Shown here in pieces: positions 1-9,226 of a stretch of 64,000 bases of DNA. The first letter of the stretch is position 1. Each line of letters starts with the position of its first letter. The notes under the pieces were generated by a model, which did not search any database, had not been told where the DNA came from, and was given only the letters and a program-made list of their open reading frames with translations. Source of the DNA: Amphritea atlantica (GTDB lineage: Bacteria > Pseudomonadota > Gammaproteobacteria > Pseudomonadales > Balneatricaceae); assembly GCF_900111095.1 (NCBI RefSeq), contig NZ_FOGB01000007.1:150883-214882 (forward strand), in the 5' to 3' direction. The translations under genes were made by a program, and so were the position numbers.

Positions 1-2097
1 ATCATGGCTGGTCTGCACCATCAGCACAACGAACTCCTCGCCGCCTAACCGGGCAAGAATATCCGCAGCGCGAACAGTCGTCAGGCTGACATCCGCTATT
101 CTTTGTAGCACCAGATCGCCAATGGCGTGTCCGTAGGTATCGTTGACCTGCTTAAAATGGTCAAGATCAAACATGATGAGAGACAGTGCATTGTTATAAC
201 GGCTGGCAACCAGCATCTCCCGGTTTGCCAGTTCAAAGAAATGACGCCGGTTGATAAGCTGGGTCAGGAAATCGGATCGGGCTTGCTTCTCCAGCTTATG
301 CTCCATCTCCCGGTGCAATGTTATATCCCGCCCGATGGCCAGTGCTCCCCCTCCTCCTTCATTCTCTTCGCTAACGATATTAAACATCAGATATCGCTGG
401 CTTGATCCTGTGTGGATGCAGATCTCAACCTGCTGAGGGGTGCCGGTTTTGATCACTTTTTTGATGACTGAACGGTAATGTTCAAGATAGCTGTCATTTT
501 CTGATATATCGCTTGCGAACAGCGCAGCGAAGTTTGGGTTGGTGTAGATCAGATCGCCAACTCCATCATAGCGTGCGATCGCATCCGGAGCGTTCTCTGC
601 CAGACTGCGGTAGGCTTGTTCGCTGCGTACCAGTTCTTCCCGATTTTTGAGGGTTTCTATTGCGATAGATGCCAGATTAGCTGCAAAGGATATCATTTGA
701 ATATCGTGATCGTCCGGCTTATTAGGCGTATTGTGATAGATTGCAAAACTACCCAGGACGCGACCCGTGGAAGAGATAATGGGTTCGGACCAGCACGCTC
801 TCAAGTCGGCCCGGGCTGCCAGTTCACGATAGGGAGCCCAGTATGGATGGGTGTCAATATCCTCAACGATAACCCGTTTACCGAGAAAGGCCGCTGTACC
901 GCAGGAGCCAACCCCCTCGCCTATCTCAACGCCATGAATCGCTTCGTTATAAAAATCAGGGAGGCTGGGTGCCGCACAATTTAACAGATGCCTGCCTTCG
1001 GCATCCAATAACAGAATGCTGCAGCGAATTGAGGGATCGTCTGACTCAATATCGGTTATCAACTGATGCATGATACTGCGTAGTTGTTCCCCCTGCGCAA
1101 CCCGCTCCATCATTCTGTTGCGGGTCAGGTTGCGTTGTTCGATTCGCCACTTCTCTGTGATATCGATGCAGTTGTAGAGTATTTTCTGATTAACGGCCGA
1201 TACCTGACTTGAGATTCTTTTGCTGGTGCCATCCTTACAGCGGACAGTACTTTCCGTAGTAAGGGGGGGCATAAAGGCGCCGTTACTTTTTTTCTGACTG
1301 TAGAGCCATCTCTTAAATATTTTCTCTATCGGATGACGGACTTCAGGGTCTGGATACGCTGCCTTATACCAGCTATCTACATCTGGAAGATCTTCCAGGG
1401 TGTAGCCCAGTATCCGGGTAAATGTGTGATTAATATATTCGATATTGCATGCTTCGTCGCACCAACTGATACCTGTGGGTGAATTATCAAGCAGGTCTTT
1501 TATCTCAATACGTTGCTTTTTACTGTGGCTGAGGGCTTCCTGAAGGTGGTGCTCTCTGATAGCGCTCAGTGCGCTTTGGGCCAGCACAGTGGTCACCTGG
1601 ACCATATGATTCAGCTGCTTTTCCAGTTGCGCTTTAGGGATGACCGGAGCCTGTTTAATGGCCTCTATATAGGCTGCTTTGTCGTAATTAAAGCGTTCTG
1701 CCTGTTGCTCATAATAGCTAAGATCGGGCGGCTGATGCAGTAGTTGTCCCATGAACAGGGTGGCAACATGCTTACCGTCGATATTGATGGGGGTGGCGTA
1801 GTCATAGAGGCCATTTTTACAAAGAGAGTTACAAACTTTTTGAGTCTGGGCCTGTTCGAGGAGGGTGCAATTGCTTTCGACGCAACGGCGGTTTGTCTCT
1901 TCGTGACCGCGATGAAAACGTGTACAGGCATCGATCCAGCCGGCTTGGGTGATCAGTTCACCCCCAGGCCCGACCAGGCCATTCGGTATTCCGGTCGCCT
2001 GATAATAACCTTCCAGCAGCTCTGCAAAGCAGGTTATATCAAGTAGCTTCTCGATACGGTAATCATCATCGGAGCCGTTAACCGGAATTTTGTTCAT
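1..2097 (-). CDS. PocR-PAS-GAF-PAS-GGDEF diguanylate cyclase, truncated by the window edge
   Basis: The reading frame is open from an ATG at 2097 to the left edge (699 codons, no stop), so the C-terminal end is missing. Domains in order: a PocR-type ligand-sensing domain (about residues 13-170, with the family's spaced Cys and His residues, e.g. CTRFHRGHEE and RRCVESNC), a PAS domain (200-318), a GAF domain (335-485), a second PAS (492-600) and a GGDEF domain starting near 605. The cyclase signature is GGEEF (residues 685-689) preceded by RAAD five residues upstream, the usual RxxD product-inhibition site, so an active, feedback-controlled c-di-GMP synthase is expected. No transmembrane segment is seen, so it should be cytoplasmic. 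PocR domains are known to bind small organic ligands; the ligand here is unknown. An EAL domain beyond the edge cannot be excluded. Confidence 0.88.
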   Translation of the reverse strand, partial: MNKIPVNGSDDDYRIEKLLDITCFAELLEGYYQATGIPNGLVGPGGELITQAGWIDACTRFHRGHEETNRRCVESNCTLLEQAQTQKVCNSLCKNGLYDYATPINIDGKHVATLFMGQLLHQPPDLSYYEQQAERFNYDKAAYIEAIKQAPVIPKAQLEKQLNHMVQVTTVLAQSALSAIREHHLQEALSHSKKQRIEIKDLLDNSPTGISWCDEACNIEYINHTFTRILGYTLEDLPDVDSWYKAAYPDPEVRHPIEKIFKRWLYSQKKSNGAFMPPLTTESTVRCKDGTSKRISSQVSAVNQKILYNCIDITEKWRIEQRNLTRNRMMERVAQGEQLRSIMHQLITDIESDDPSIRCSILLLDAEGRHLLNCAAPSLPDFYNEAIHGVEIGEGVGSCGTAAFLGKRVIVEDIDTHPYWAPYRELAARADLRACWSEPIISSTGRVLGSFAIYHNTPNKPDDHDIQMISFAANLASIAIETLKNREELVRSEQAYRSLAENAPDAIARYDGVGDLIYTNPNFAALFASDISENDSYLEHYRSVIKKVIKTGTPQQVEICIHTGSSQRYLMFNIVSEENEGGGGALAIGRDITLHREMEHKLEKQARSDFLTQLINRRHFFELANREMLVASRYNNALSLIMFDLDHFKQVNDTYGHAIGDLVLQRIADVSLTTVRAADILARLGGEEFVVLMVQTSHD

Positions 2098-2571
2098 CTG
2101 TTACATCTCAAAAAGCCTTCCTGGCAATCACTTTTCTGGGTGGTAGTGCTACTTATACGTTCGTCGTCTGGCTTCCATAAAACCAATCCACTTTATTGGT
2201 GTATGACGCAGCGGTCAACGAATTGAGGCTATTCTTTTATTCTTTTGTCGTTAAAAATCCGGTTTATTGTCTGTTTCTCCTGCGTTAAGGCTAGTCTAAA
2301 GACGGTGCTAAAATCCATCATTTTAGCGCTTTTGTGAAAGGCTCTTGAGGTGTGTCAGAACTATTTACCGTTTCAGGACGATGGCGTTGTGGATGCTGGC
2401 ACGCTCTGTTTCTCGTTTTGTTCCGTTTACTGGCTTCGCTTGGCATGTACTCAGGCGGTTTCATTTCTTCATTAAATGTCGCTTTCAAAAATAGCTTCGG
2501 TTATCTTTCATCCCGCAAACCCATTTATAAGCACTTATTATAAGCTCTTAGTGATTCTGGAACTTTTTAGC
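2098..2571. other. Divergent intergenic region, no supported gene
   Basis: This stretch separates the leftward cyclase gene from the rightward ion channel gene and must hold both promoters. A short inverted repeat, ACCAAT/ATTGGT, lies at 2182-2200. The channel's reading frame is open back to 2476, and another frame is open from a GTG at 2352 to 2543, but neither extension has family-like sequence. Confidence 0.5.
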
Positions 2572-3378
2572 ATGATTGATTTTGCCCGGCTTCAGTCTAA
2601 ATTTACTACCCTGAGAAGCAACAAAGCGTTTGAGCTATTTGTTGTGATTGTGATTATCAGTTCAGCTTTGTTAGTGGGTGCCAAAACCTATGAACTCTCC
2701 CCTTTAGCAATCACGCTGGTTGTCTGGCTTGACCGTCTGATTACGGTTTTCTTTCTGATTGAGATCAGTATTCGCTTCCTGGGGGAAGAGAATAAAAAGG
2801 ACTTTTTCAAAAATCCCTGGAATATTTTTGACACACTGATTGTCACCATCAGCCTGATTCCGATTGATAACACTGATATGGCACTGGTGGCTCGTCTGGT
2901 TCGGGTTTTCCGGGTGTTGCGGATGGTTTCTGTTATCCCTGAACTGCGCCTGCTGCTCAACTCCCTGATTAAAGCGATGCCTCAGCTTGGTTATGTTATC
3001 CTGTTGATGTTTATCATCTTTTATATCTACGCTGCCATCGGTAGTACGCTGTTTGAAGATATCAATCCTGAGCTCTGGGGCGACATCACTATCTCGTTGC
3101 TGACCCTGTTCCGGGTGATGACATTTGAGGACTGGACCGATGTCATGTATGAAACGATGACGGTCTATAAGCTCAGTTGGATCTACTACCTGACCTTTAT
3201 CTTTTTCACGGCGTTTGCGTTTCTGAATATGGTAATCGGCATCGTGGTGAATGTTCTGGATGAGGAGCACGCTAAGGTCAGAAAACAGGCGGCGATCGAC
3301 GCCCATGAGCCCACCATTGCTGATCTGCAACAGCAACTCGAAGAGATTAAGTTGCTGCTGAAACAGCAGACAAAGTAG
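2572..3378 (+). CDS. Bacterial voltage-gated sodium channel family protein (NavBac-like)
   Basis: 268 residues from the ATG at 2572, chosen because similarity to the family begins there; the frame is open back to 2476. It is a single six-transmembrane ion-transport domain as in NaChBac/NavAb, which assemble as tetramers in the inner membrane. S4 (about residues 101-120) carries arginines every third position (R108, R111, R114, R117), the voltage-sensor pattern. The pore loop ends in TFEDW (184-188), matching the TLESW selectivity filter of NavAb in position but with F and an extra acidic residue. The C-terminus (about 235-268) is a heptad-like coiled coil, typical of these channels. Likely role is Na+ influx linked to motility or pH; Ca2+ or mixed selectivity is possible given the extra Asp. 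No partner gene is adjacent. Confidence 0.88.
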   Translation: MIDFARLQSKFTTLRSNKAFELFVVIVIISSALLVGAKTYELSPLAITLVVWLDRLITVFFLIEISIRFLGEENKKDFFKNPWNIFDTLIVTISLIPIDNTDMALVARLVRVFRVLRMVSVIPELRLLLNSLIKAMPQLGYVILLMFIIFYIYAAIGSTLFEDINPELWGDITISLLTLFRVMTFEDWTDVMYETMTVYKLSWIYYLTFIFFTAFAFLNMVIGIVVNVLDEEHAKVRKQAAIDAHEPTIADLQQQLEEIKLLLKQQTK

Positions 3379-3414
3379 CGGTTTTTTACTGAATCGCTGA
3401 TGCCTCCTGGCTGA

Positions 3415-3996
3415 TTAGACGAGGTCGGTCAGCAGTTCCGCCGCCCAGTCGGGCAGCGGATCAATGTGTGAGGTCAGCACCTGCTGGCGGATAGTGGCAA
3501 TCTGGCGGAAAGGGTCGGTAGAGCTGGAGTTATCCAGAATCCTCACCTGATCACACAACGGCAGAGCCGCACGAACATTGATTAACGTTCTGGGGATGCG
3601 GCCTTCCACTTTTTCTTCAGGCACAAAGTGCCCGCCCTCTTCTACTCGCTGACTGATGCGTGCATGGTTAAGCGCGCTGGACTGAACATGAATCAGTACC
3701 AGAATAATCTGATAGCCGAGCGCTTTGGCTTTTGCGATGAAATCAATCTTTGACGGGTGAGAGAAAACGGTTTCAAAACAGAAGTTGGCACCGTCCAGTA
3801 GTAACTGTTGACGCATATTTGCGGCCAGTTGTGCTGCGGTATAGCTGTTGCCTTCGGGGTCATCCGGAAACAGTTGCTTTGCCAGGATGTCGGCATTGAC
3901 GAAAGGCATCCCCAACGGTTGCAGAAACTTTCGGTAAAAGGTGCTTTTACCGGCACCATTCCCCCCTGTCAGCATCCACAGCTGTTTAGGCTGCAC
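3415..3996 (-). CDS. Zeta-toxin-like P-loop kinase
   Basis: 193 residues. The Walker A motif GGNGAGKST sits at residues 11-19 and is followed by a VNAD motif (34-37) and a FETVFSH segment, the order seen in the zeta-toxin/AAA_33 kinases. Zeta toxins phosphorylate UDP-N-acetylglucosamine; whether this shorter relative does so is not shown by sequence. The start codon overlaps the end of the upstream ParD-like gene by 11 bp, so the two are translationally coupled in an antitoxin-then-toxin order. The downstream gene is convergent (NavBac ends at 3378). Alternative: a housekeeping small-molecule kinase that only happens to follow a DNA-binding protein. Confidence 0.78.
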   Translation of the reverse strand: MQPKQLWMLTGGNGAGKSTFYRKFLQPLGMPFVNADILAKQLFPDDPEGNSYTAAQLAANMRQQLLLDGANFCFETVFSHPSKIDFIAKAKALGYQIILVLIHVQSSALNHARISQRVEEGGHFVPEEKVEGRIPRTLINVRAALPLCDQVRILDNSSSTDPFRQIATIRQQVLTSHIDPLPDWAAELLTDLV

Positions 3997-4411
3997 CGGT
4001 ATCGAGTCCTTTTTCTACCTGAAACTGGCCGTTACGGAACTGCCCCAGAGAAACGTGTCCATCGCTGTCTATCTGCTCCAACAACCCCGGATGGCTGGCG
4101 GATGCCTGATAACGTAACGATGCAGCGGTAATGTCATCGCTCAGGCGGCCGCTTGTGCGATCATTTTCAAGAGCCTCGAACAATACATCAGGGTCAACTG
4201 CCGGGCCAACAACGGGCTCGATACGCACCCGGGCAAGGCCTGCACACACCTGCATCAGCGTATCGGGGCTGATGACATTGGCAACGCTTCGGCCTATATC
4301 CGCCCAATATTCAATCTGCTCTGCGGTTGAACGATGTAACTGCTTGCCTGCCAGGGTGGCCTTTTCAACTAACTGCGCTTCTAAACGCAGCGGAGAGTGT
4401 GCTTTTGCCAT
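3986..4411 (-). CDS. ParD-like antitoxin family protein
   Basis: 141 residues. The N-terminus (SPLRL then RSTAEQIEYWADIGR at about residues 28-42) matches the ParD_like family, proteins with a ribbon-helix-helix-type DNA-binding region used as antitoxins. The long C-terminal half probably wraps the toxin; it has no motif I recognise. It overlaps the zeta-like kinase by 11 bp and is the first gene of the pair, so it is expected to repress its own promoter in the 4412-4570 gap and neutralise the kinase. The pairing, not a biochemical signature, is the main support for the antitoxin role. Confidence 0.75.
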   Translation of the reverse strand: MAKAHSPLRLEAQLVEKATLAGKQLHRSTAEQIEYWADIGRSVANVISPDTLMQVCAGLARVRIEPVVGPAVDPDVLFEALENDRTSGRLSDDITAASLRYQASASHPGLLEQIDSDGHVSLGQFRNGQFQVEKGLDTGAA

Positions 4412-4570
4412 GATGACTTTCTCCCTATGGGTTAACTTAAAAAATTGTAGCAGATCGCTACGCGAATACCAGTCATTCCCCGTTTCCTCGTCGCCGCTTT
4501 AGGATTAATATTGCGGCCAGACGACGGGGCTGACATCAAATCAGCAGTGATCACGCGGCAAGGAGTGTTC

Positions 4571-5053
4571 ATGGACACTATTCTATCTGACATATCTATG
4601 CTGGTTATCCCGCTTCAGATAGTCTTATTCTGGCTCAGCCTCTGGCTGATTCTTCGTTTTTTCTCCTCTACGGTGATTGCCACCTGGCTAACCAATGGCT
4701 TGTTTATGTCATCTGTCGCCGCCCTGCTTATAGTTAACCTGGGAGCGCAACTGAATGTTGATGACGCGCTGAGTTTACGGGGGCTATTGACCGGCCAGAT
4801 GATCGGTATGAATTTTGTCGTTATGCCATTTTATTACTGGCTGGATAAACGCAGATCATTCCTTGTGCACACTTCGCGTGCTCCGGAAGTTGTGCTGCAC
4901 AGCCTGTCCTTTTTGGGTGGTGCAGGCGGTGCGCTGGTATCGCAGAAGTATTTCCATCACAAGACGGTGAAGCCCGGTTTTCGGGCAAAAACATGGGTGG
5001 CTTTTACCGTTAACCTGGTGTTGTTCTATGCAATCCTCTTTTATATCCCCTGA
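4571..5053 (+). CDS. DUF1294 family integral membrane protein
   Basis: 160 residues from the ATG at 4571, which is preceded by AGGAG at 4561-4565; the frame is open to 4511 but has no better ribosome site. Four hydrophobic segments are visible. The C-terminal half carries the DUF1294 pattern: a small-residue helix (LGGAGGALVSQKYFHHKT), then a KPGF-type turn and a final transmembrane helix. Function of the family is unknown. Some relatives carry an N-terminal cold-shock domain; this one has instead two N-terminal transmembrane helices. Confidence 0.75.
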   Translation: MDTILSDISMLVIPLQIVLFWLSLWLILRFFSSTVIATWLTNGLFMSSVAALLIVNLGAQLNVDDALSLRGLLTGQMIGMNFVVMPFYYWLDKRRSFLVHTSRAPEVVLHSLSFLGGAGGALVSQKYFHHKTVKPGFRAKTWVAFTVNLVLFYAILFYIP

Positions 5054-5069
5054 GGCAGGCTTGCAACGA

Positions 5070-5708
5070 CTACCCTCCGTAATATTTTGCCAGATAATCG
5101 AGAATACGTTCATGCTGATCGGCTGGTAGTTCATCCATGCCCTGCTCTTCTACCATCCACACCAGAGTGTCCGTCCAGCGGGAGCGACTCATGCCCTGCT
5201 GTTTCACCAGCATAATGGAGTGGCAGCGAGAACAGACCGTGTAAACATCTTCCCGTCCAACCCCCTCTTTTAGCCCGCCATAGTCGAAACTGCTGGAGGC
5301 CCCTACCACTGGCCCATCATCAGTCAGTGTCTTCAAATAAGCGACCACCGCAGAGCGATCGGTTTCTGAACTGATACCCGAAAAGGCCATGTGGTTATTG
5401 GGGATGAAGGTAGCAGGAGACGCCAGATAATGTTTCAGGTTGTCCTCTGTCCAGCTCCCTTCAAACTGTTTAAACGCTTCAGAGTATTCAAAACCTGCAG
5501 CTGCCCCCACCTTTCGGCCAACAACATTCCAGAGGTTAGGGCCAATATTGTGTGGTTCTCCCTTTGCTAAGGTATGACAGCCCTTGCAGACCAGGACCAG
5601 CTGTTGGCCTCTGGCTGCAAGGTTTGCCTGATCGGCAAAAGCTGACTGAGAGCCAACCGACCCGGCAAGCACGCTGAATAGCAGTGCGGTGGTGAGTTGT
5701 CTGATCAT
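5070..5708 (-). CDS. Diheme cytochrome c, electron acceptor of the sulfite dehydrogenase
   Basis: About 212 residues from the ATG at 5708 (a TTG at 5723 is also in frame). An N-terminal signal peptide ending around SAFA places it in the periplasm. A class I cytochrome c domain follows, with heme motif CKGCH and a distal NHMAFSG methionine loop; a second motif, CSRCH, lies in a C-terminal extension. The ATG lies 12 bp after the sorA stop, so the pair is an operon in the SorA-SorB order. SorB of Starkeya is a small monoheme protein; the extra CxxCH module here is unusual. It probably takes electrons from the molybdenum enzyme and passes them to a terminal oxidase. Confidence 0.85.
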   Translation of the reverse strand: MIRQLTTALLFSVLAGSVGSQSAFADQANLAARGQQLVLVCKGCHTLAKGEPHNIGPNLWNVVGRKVGAAAGFEYSEAFKQFEGSWTEDNLKHYLASPATFIPNNHMAFSGISSETDRSAVVAYLKTLTDDGPVVGASSSFDYGGLKEGVGREDVYTVCSRCHSIMLVKQQGMSRSRWTDTLVWMVEEQGMDELPADQHERILDYLAKYYGG

Positions 5709-5719
5709 ATCGAACCCTG

Positions 5720-7030
5720 TCAACTGACTCTGACTGCCACCCGGTGCATACTGTTGTTGAGATAGCCTTTGGGGTTCCAGGCGATCCCGAATGGCTGACT
5801 GACACCCTTGTCATCGGTGGCTTTGGCCCATACTTCATAATAGCCGGACTCAGGGAACGTCACCTGGGCTTTGAAGCGTTGCCAGGCGCCAAAGTTAGGC
5901 TGTTCACCCAGCTCGGCTGTGATCCAGGTGGCACCGAAATCGATGGAGATCTCCACCTGGGTGATTTTACGCTCGCCGGACCAGGCGTTGCCGCGCACTT
6001 CCAGGGCTTTTTCGTTGAGCATGGTTCCGGTGGCCGGATGTGTGATCAGGGACTTGACCGGCATCCGCTCGATGATAACAAAGTCTTCTTTAGGGACCTT
6101 TTCCCCTGCTGCAACCGGGTGTTTGGGTACGCGATAGGCGGTACCGGTCATTTTGGCACCGTCATGTACCTGATCACGGATATTGATGCGCTGTAGCCAT
6201 TTCTGTGAACAGGAGCCGGGCCAGCCGGGAACGATCAGTCGCAATGGTGCGCCGTTCATTGGATGGATCGGTTTACCATTCATGGCAAACGCGATCAGGT
6301 TATTGGGGTCCATCGCTTTCTCGATAGGCACACCGCGGGAGATCGCTTCTTTGCCCTCTTTGCCGGACAGGTGTTTATCGGCGCTGTGGTGAGCGGTATA
6401 CACCGCGCCGGGTTTAACTCCGGCAGCCTTGAGTACATCGGCTAAGCGGACACCGGTCCATTCAGCGCAGGCAACCGCACCATAGGTCCACTGATTACCA
6501 CTGGCAGGTGGGTCAAAGGCCGCACGGCCATTACCACCGCACTCGACGACAACCGGTCGGGTAACCACCTCAAACTTATCCTGCAGATCTTTAATGGACA
6601 ACGTGAGCGGCTTTTCAACCAGCCCATCGATCGTCAGCTGCCAGCTGTCCGCATCAACCTCAACGGGAGGGACGCCATTATTACGAATGAAGTGACGGCT
6701 GGTGGGTGTGACCGCATCGTCCAGCAGGTGTGCGGGTGTTTCCGCATTGACCGGACGGTCATTAAGAATGGTTAGTCCCTCTTTCCCTTCGATAGAGAAC
6801 GGGGTGGTATCATCGGCCATCGCTGCGGGAATAAGACCCTGAGGCATGTTGCGGTGGTAGGGAATAAATGACACGCCCAACAGCGCTGCCATACTGGTGA
6901 GACCTGCCCCGCGTAGAAAGCCACGCCGGTCCTGATTAGCGACACGTCCGAAAACCTTCAGGTCTGCGGTGGCAGGGTCTTCTTCATATAACGCGTGTAA
7001 GCCTACCGATTTTTTATTCTTGGTGTTCAT
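5720..7030 (-). CDS. sorA: Sulfite dehydrogenase molybdopterin subunit (SorA/SoxC-like)
   Basis: About 436 residues. The ATG at 7030 has a GGAG 9 bp upstream; an ATG at 7036 is too close to it. Residues about 33-60 form a twin-arginine signal (RRGFLRGAG, then a hydrophobic stretch), so the folded cofactor-loaded enzyme is exported. The sulfite-oxidase fold domain contains VECGGNGR, whose Cys ligates molybdenum, and GWPGSCSQKWLQRI; the C-terminal third is the dimerisation domain (EVRGNAWSGERKI). It oxidises sulfite to sulfate in the periplasm, with the adjacent cytochrome c as acceptor. SoxC, the sulfane dehydrogenase subunit, is the main alternative, but no other sox gene is present here. Confidence 0.88.
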   Translation of the reverse strand: MNTKNKKSVGLHALYEEDPATADLKVFGRVANQDRRGFLRGAGLTSMAALLGVSFIPYHRNMPQGLIPAAMADDTTPFSIEGKEGLTILNDRPVNAETPAHLLDDAVTPTSRHFIRNNGVPPVEVDADSWQLTIDGLVEKPLTLSIKDLQDKFEVVTRPVVVECGGNGRAAFDPPASGNQWTYGAVACAEWTGVRLADVLKAAGVKPGAVYTAHHSADKHLSGKEGKEAISRGVPIEKAMDPNNLIAFAMNGKPIHPMNGAPLRLIVPGWPGSCSQKWLQRINIRDQVHDGAKMTGTAYRVPKHPVAAGEKVPKEDFVIIERMPVKSLITHPATGTMLNEKALEVRGNAWSGERKITQVEISIDFGATWITAELGEQPNFGAWQRFKAQVTFPESGYYEVWAKATDDKGVSQPFGIAWNPKGYLNNSMHRVAVRVS

Positions 7031-7195
7031 CGTCATTAGCTCCGGTTTTTTTATTGTCAGGAGAGCGTTTTTTTTCGAATATTAATAACAGCTAATATAG
7101 CTTAGTTAAAAAATCGACAATTACCTAACTCAGCTGAAATATAAACCGGAGCACGGATGAAGGCTGAAAGCTGGCCCCAGATGAGGGGCGCTAAC

Positions 7196-8839
7196 TTAGC
7201 CGCTGTACTGCTGACGAATCACCTTTTTATTGAGCTTACCAACACTGGTTTTTGGTATATCTGACACCACACTGATCTTTTCTGGGATAGCCCATTTGTT
7301 AATTCTGCCACTGTCAACAAACTGCTGAAGATGTGCCTGGATTGCGTCAGCGTCAACGGTATTGCCCGCGACAGGAACAATCATAGCAAAGGCCCGTTCA
7401 CCCCATTTTTCATCAGGAACACCCACCACTGCGACTTCTGAAATCAGAGGGTGCTGGCTGATCAGGCTCTCCAGTTCAATCGAAGAGATCCACTCTCCCC
7501 CGGTTTTGATGACATCCTTAATGCGGTCTTTAATTTCCAGTACATTGGCTTCATCCATCGATGCCACATCACCGGTATGCAACCAGCCGTTTTGCCAGAG
7601 CTCAGCGCCCTTTTCTGGCTCTTTATAGTACCCCTGAGTCAGCCAGGGAGCCCGTACCACAACCTCCCCTACCGCTTCGCCATCATGGGGGACTTCGTTG
7701 CCAGCAGGGTCTACAATCCGCAGATCAACCATGGCATTAGGCACACCTGTTTTGATGCGCAACGGCATCTGATCGATCATATCAAGCTCACGGGCTTCCG
7801 GCTGCATGTAGGTTGTGGTTAACAGTGGGCAGGTTTCGGACATACCATAGGCGGTATGGAAGAGAATCCCTTTTTCGGCCATCTGCTGTGCCAGGGCCAG
7901 TGTCGGGGCGCTGCCCCCGGTGACCATTTTCCAGCCAGTCATATCCGTGGTTTTAGCCTCTTCACAGTTGAGAATCATCTGTAGTACCGTCGGCACGCCA
8001 TGGGAGAAGGTCACCTTCTCATCACGATAAAGCTTCACCAGCTTATTGGGTTCATAACGGCCCGGATAAACCTGCTTAACCCCCAACAGCGTGGCGATAT
8101 AAGGCACGCCCCAGGCATGTACATGAAACATCGGCGTCATCGGCATATAGACATCATCCGAACGCAGCATTGGCTGCCCATCATAAAGTCCCAGGGTTGC
8201 CGCACCATTCAGGGTATGCAACACCAACTGGCGATGGGAGAAGTACACCCCTTTGGGGTTACCGGTGGTACCGGTGGTGTAAAACAGGGTTGCCACCGAG
8301 TTTTCATCGAAATCTGGAAACTCATACTGGTCGCTGGCGCCTTTTAGCAGCGTTTCATATTCGCCAAATATGTTCAGAGAGGTCGCTACTGGCTGGTCTT
8401 CGTCAGTTAGCTGGATGAAGCCAGTCACATGGGGTAACTCTGTCGACAGCTGCTCAGCAATAGCGACAAAATCATCATGAACCAGCACCAGCTTGTCCTC
8501 TGCATGGTCCATCGTGTATTGGATCTGATCAGGGCTTAGACGCACATTAACATGGTGTAAAATGGCGCCAATCATCGGTACAGCAAAGTAGGCCTCCAGG
8601 TAACGATGGCTATCCCAGTCCATCAGTGCCACGGTGTCACCCGGCTCTACGCCAGCATCAGTTAAGACATGCGCCAGCTTGCAGATACGTTGATAGAGAG
8701 TGCGGTAGTCATAGCGGAACAGATCGCTATAGACAATCTCCTGGTCGGGCTGATATCGCTTACCCGATAGCAGCAGATTTTTAATCAGCAGCGGGTAATG
8801 GTAGGCATTCTCAGCAGGTTCTATTATTTTTGTTTTCAT
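7196..8839 (-). CDS. Fatty-acyl-CoA synthetase (AlkK/DmdB-like AMP-forming ligase)
   Basis: 547 residues from the ATG at 8839, which has AGGG just upstream; the frame is open to 8878. ANL-superfamily adenylating enzyme: P-loop YTTGTTGNPKG, the GMSET motif (in TAYGMSETCP), the hinge region around TGDVASMD, and the C-terminal catalytic lysine in KTSVGKLNKK. Size and motif spacing fit the medium-chain AlkK subgroup, which also contains the methylmercaptopropionate-CoA ligase DmdB of marine bacteria. The substrate is a fatty or short thio-acid; I cannot choose. It is monocistronic. A GGCCCC/GGGGC hairpin at 7171-7187 lies past its stop but has no T run. Confidence 0.85.
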   Translation of the reverse strand: MKTKIIEPAENAYHYPLLIKNLLLSGKRYQPDQEIVYSDLFRYDYRTLYQRICKLAHVLTDAGVEPGDTVALMDWDSHRYLEAYFAVPMIGAILHHVNVRLSPDQIQYTMDHAEDKLVLVHDDFVAIAEQLSTELPHVTGFIQLTDEDQPVATSLNIFGEYETLLKGASDQYEFPDFDENSVATLFYTTGTTGNPKGVYFSHRQLVLHTLNGAATLGLYDGQPMLRSDDVYMPMTPMFHVHAWGVPYIATLLGVKQVYPGRYEPNKLVKLYRDEKVTFSHGVPTVLQMILNCEEAKTTDMTGWKMVTGGSAPTLALAQQMAEKGILFHTAYGMSETCPLLTTTYMQPEARELDMIDQMPLRIKTGVPNAMVDLRIVDPAGNEVPHDGEAVGEVVVRAPWLTQGYYKEPEKGAELWQNGWLHTGDVASMDEANVLEIKDRIKDVIKTGGEWISSIELESLISQHPLISEVAVVGVPDEKWGERAFAMIVPVAGNTVDADAIQAHLQQFVDSGRINKWAIPEKISVVSDIPKTSVGKLNKKVIRQQYSG

Positions 8840-9226
8840 CGCTTTCCCTCGGTGAATGGTTATTTCCCTCTGACGCATCGCGTCATCGTAGTCGTTACGA
8901 TTTTATGGACCTCGCCCACAAGGTTAAATCTGATAATTCGACCCTATCACGTCTTTTAAGTGCCTGATAGATGGATAATTATCTTCTTTGTGCAGAGCCG
9001 TTATGAAGATAAGCCGTTATGAAAATAGAGTATAGTCATGAATTCATCGCTTTCGGGCAATTTGCAGGTTGCCCTGTAATCATAGGCCTCATAAATCTGT
9101 CATCTATACGTCATCGCTCTGTCACCGACACTATTTAGCATGCCTGTGCTGAATATATGGTCTGTGTATCGGTAGATTCTGACGGGGCACAGTGCCGGTA
9201 AACTGAACTATGGGATTAAATCGATT
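8840..9226. other. Divergent promoter region with a Pho box
   Basis: 387 bp between two divergent genes. It carries the PhoB-type repeats annotated separately at 9097-9125 and no reading frame I would defend. Confidence 0.5.
9097..9125 (+). promoter_or_regulatory. Pho box: three 11-bp-spaced PhoB half-sites
   Basis: CTGTCAT (9097-9103), ACGTCAT (9108-9114) and CTGTCAC (9119-9125) are direct repeats on one helical face, each separated by 4 bp. This matches the known PhoB recognition pattern of CTGTCAT repeats every 11 bp. AT-rich candidate -10 sequence (TATTTA) begins at 9132, where PhoB-dependent promoters place it. The site lies about 100 bp before the phosphoesterase start. Confidence 0.72.

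Noticed and set aside
2352-2543. 63-residue ORF before the NavBac gene
   Set aside because: GTG start with no family-like sequence, overlapping the extended frame of the channel.
5744-6196. 150-residue plus-strand ORF in sorA
   Set aside because: Antisense to a clear molybdenum enzyme.
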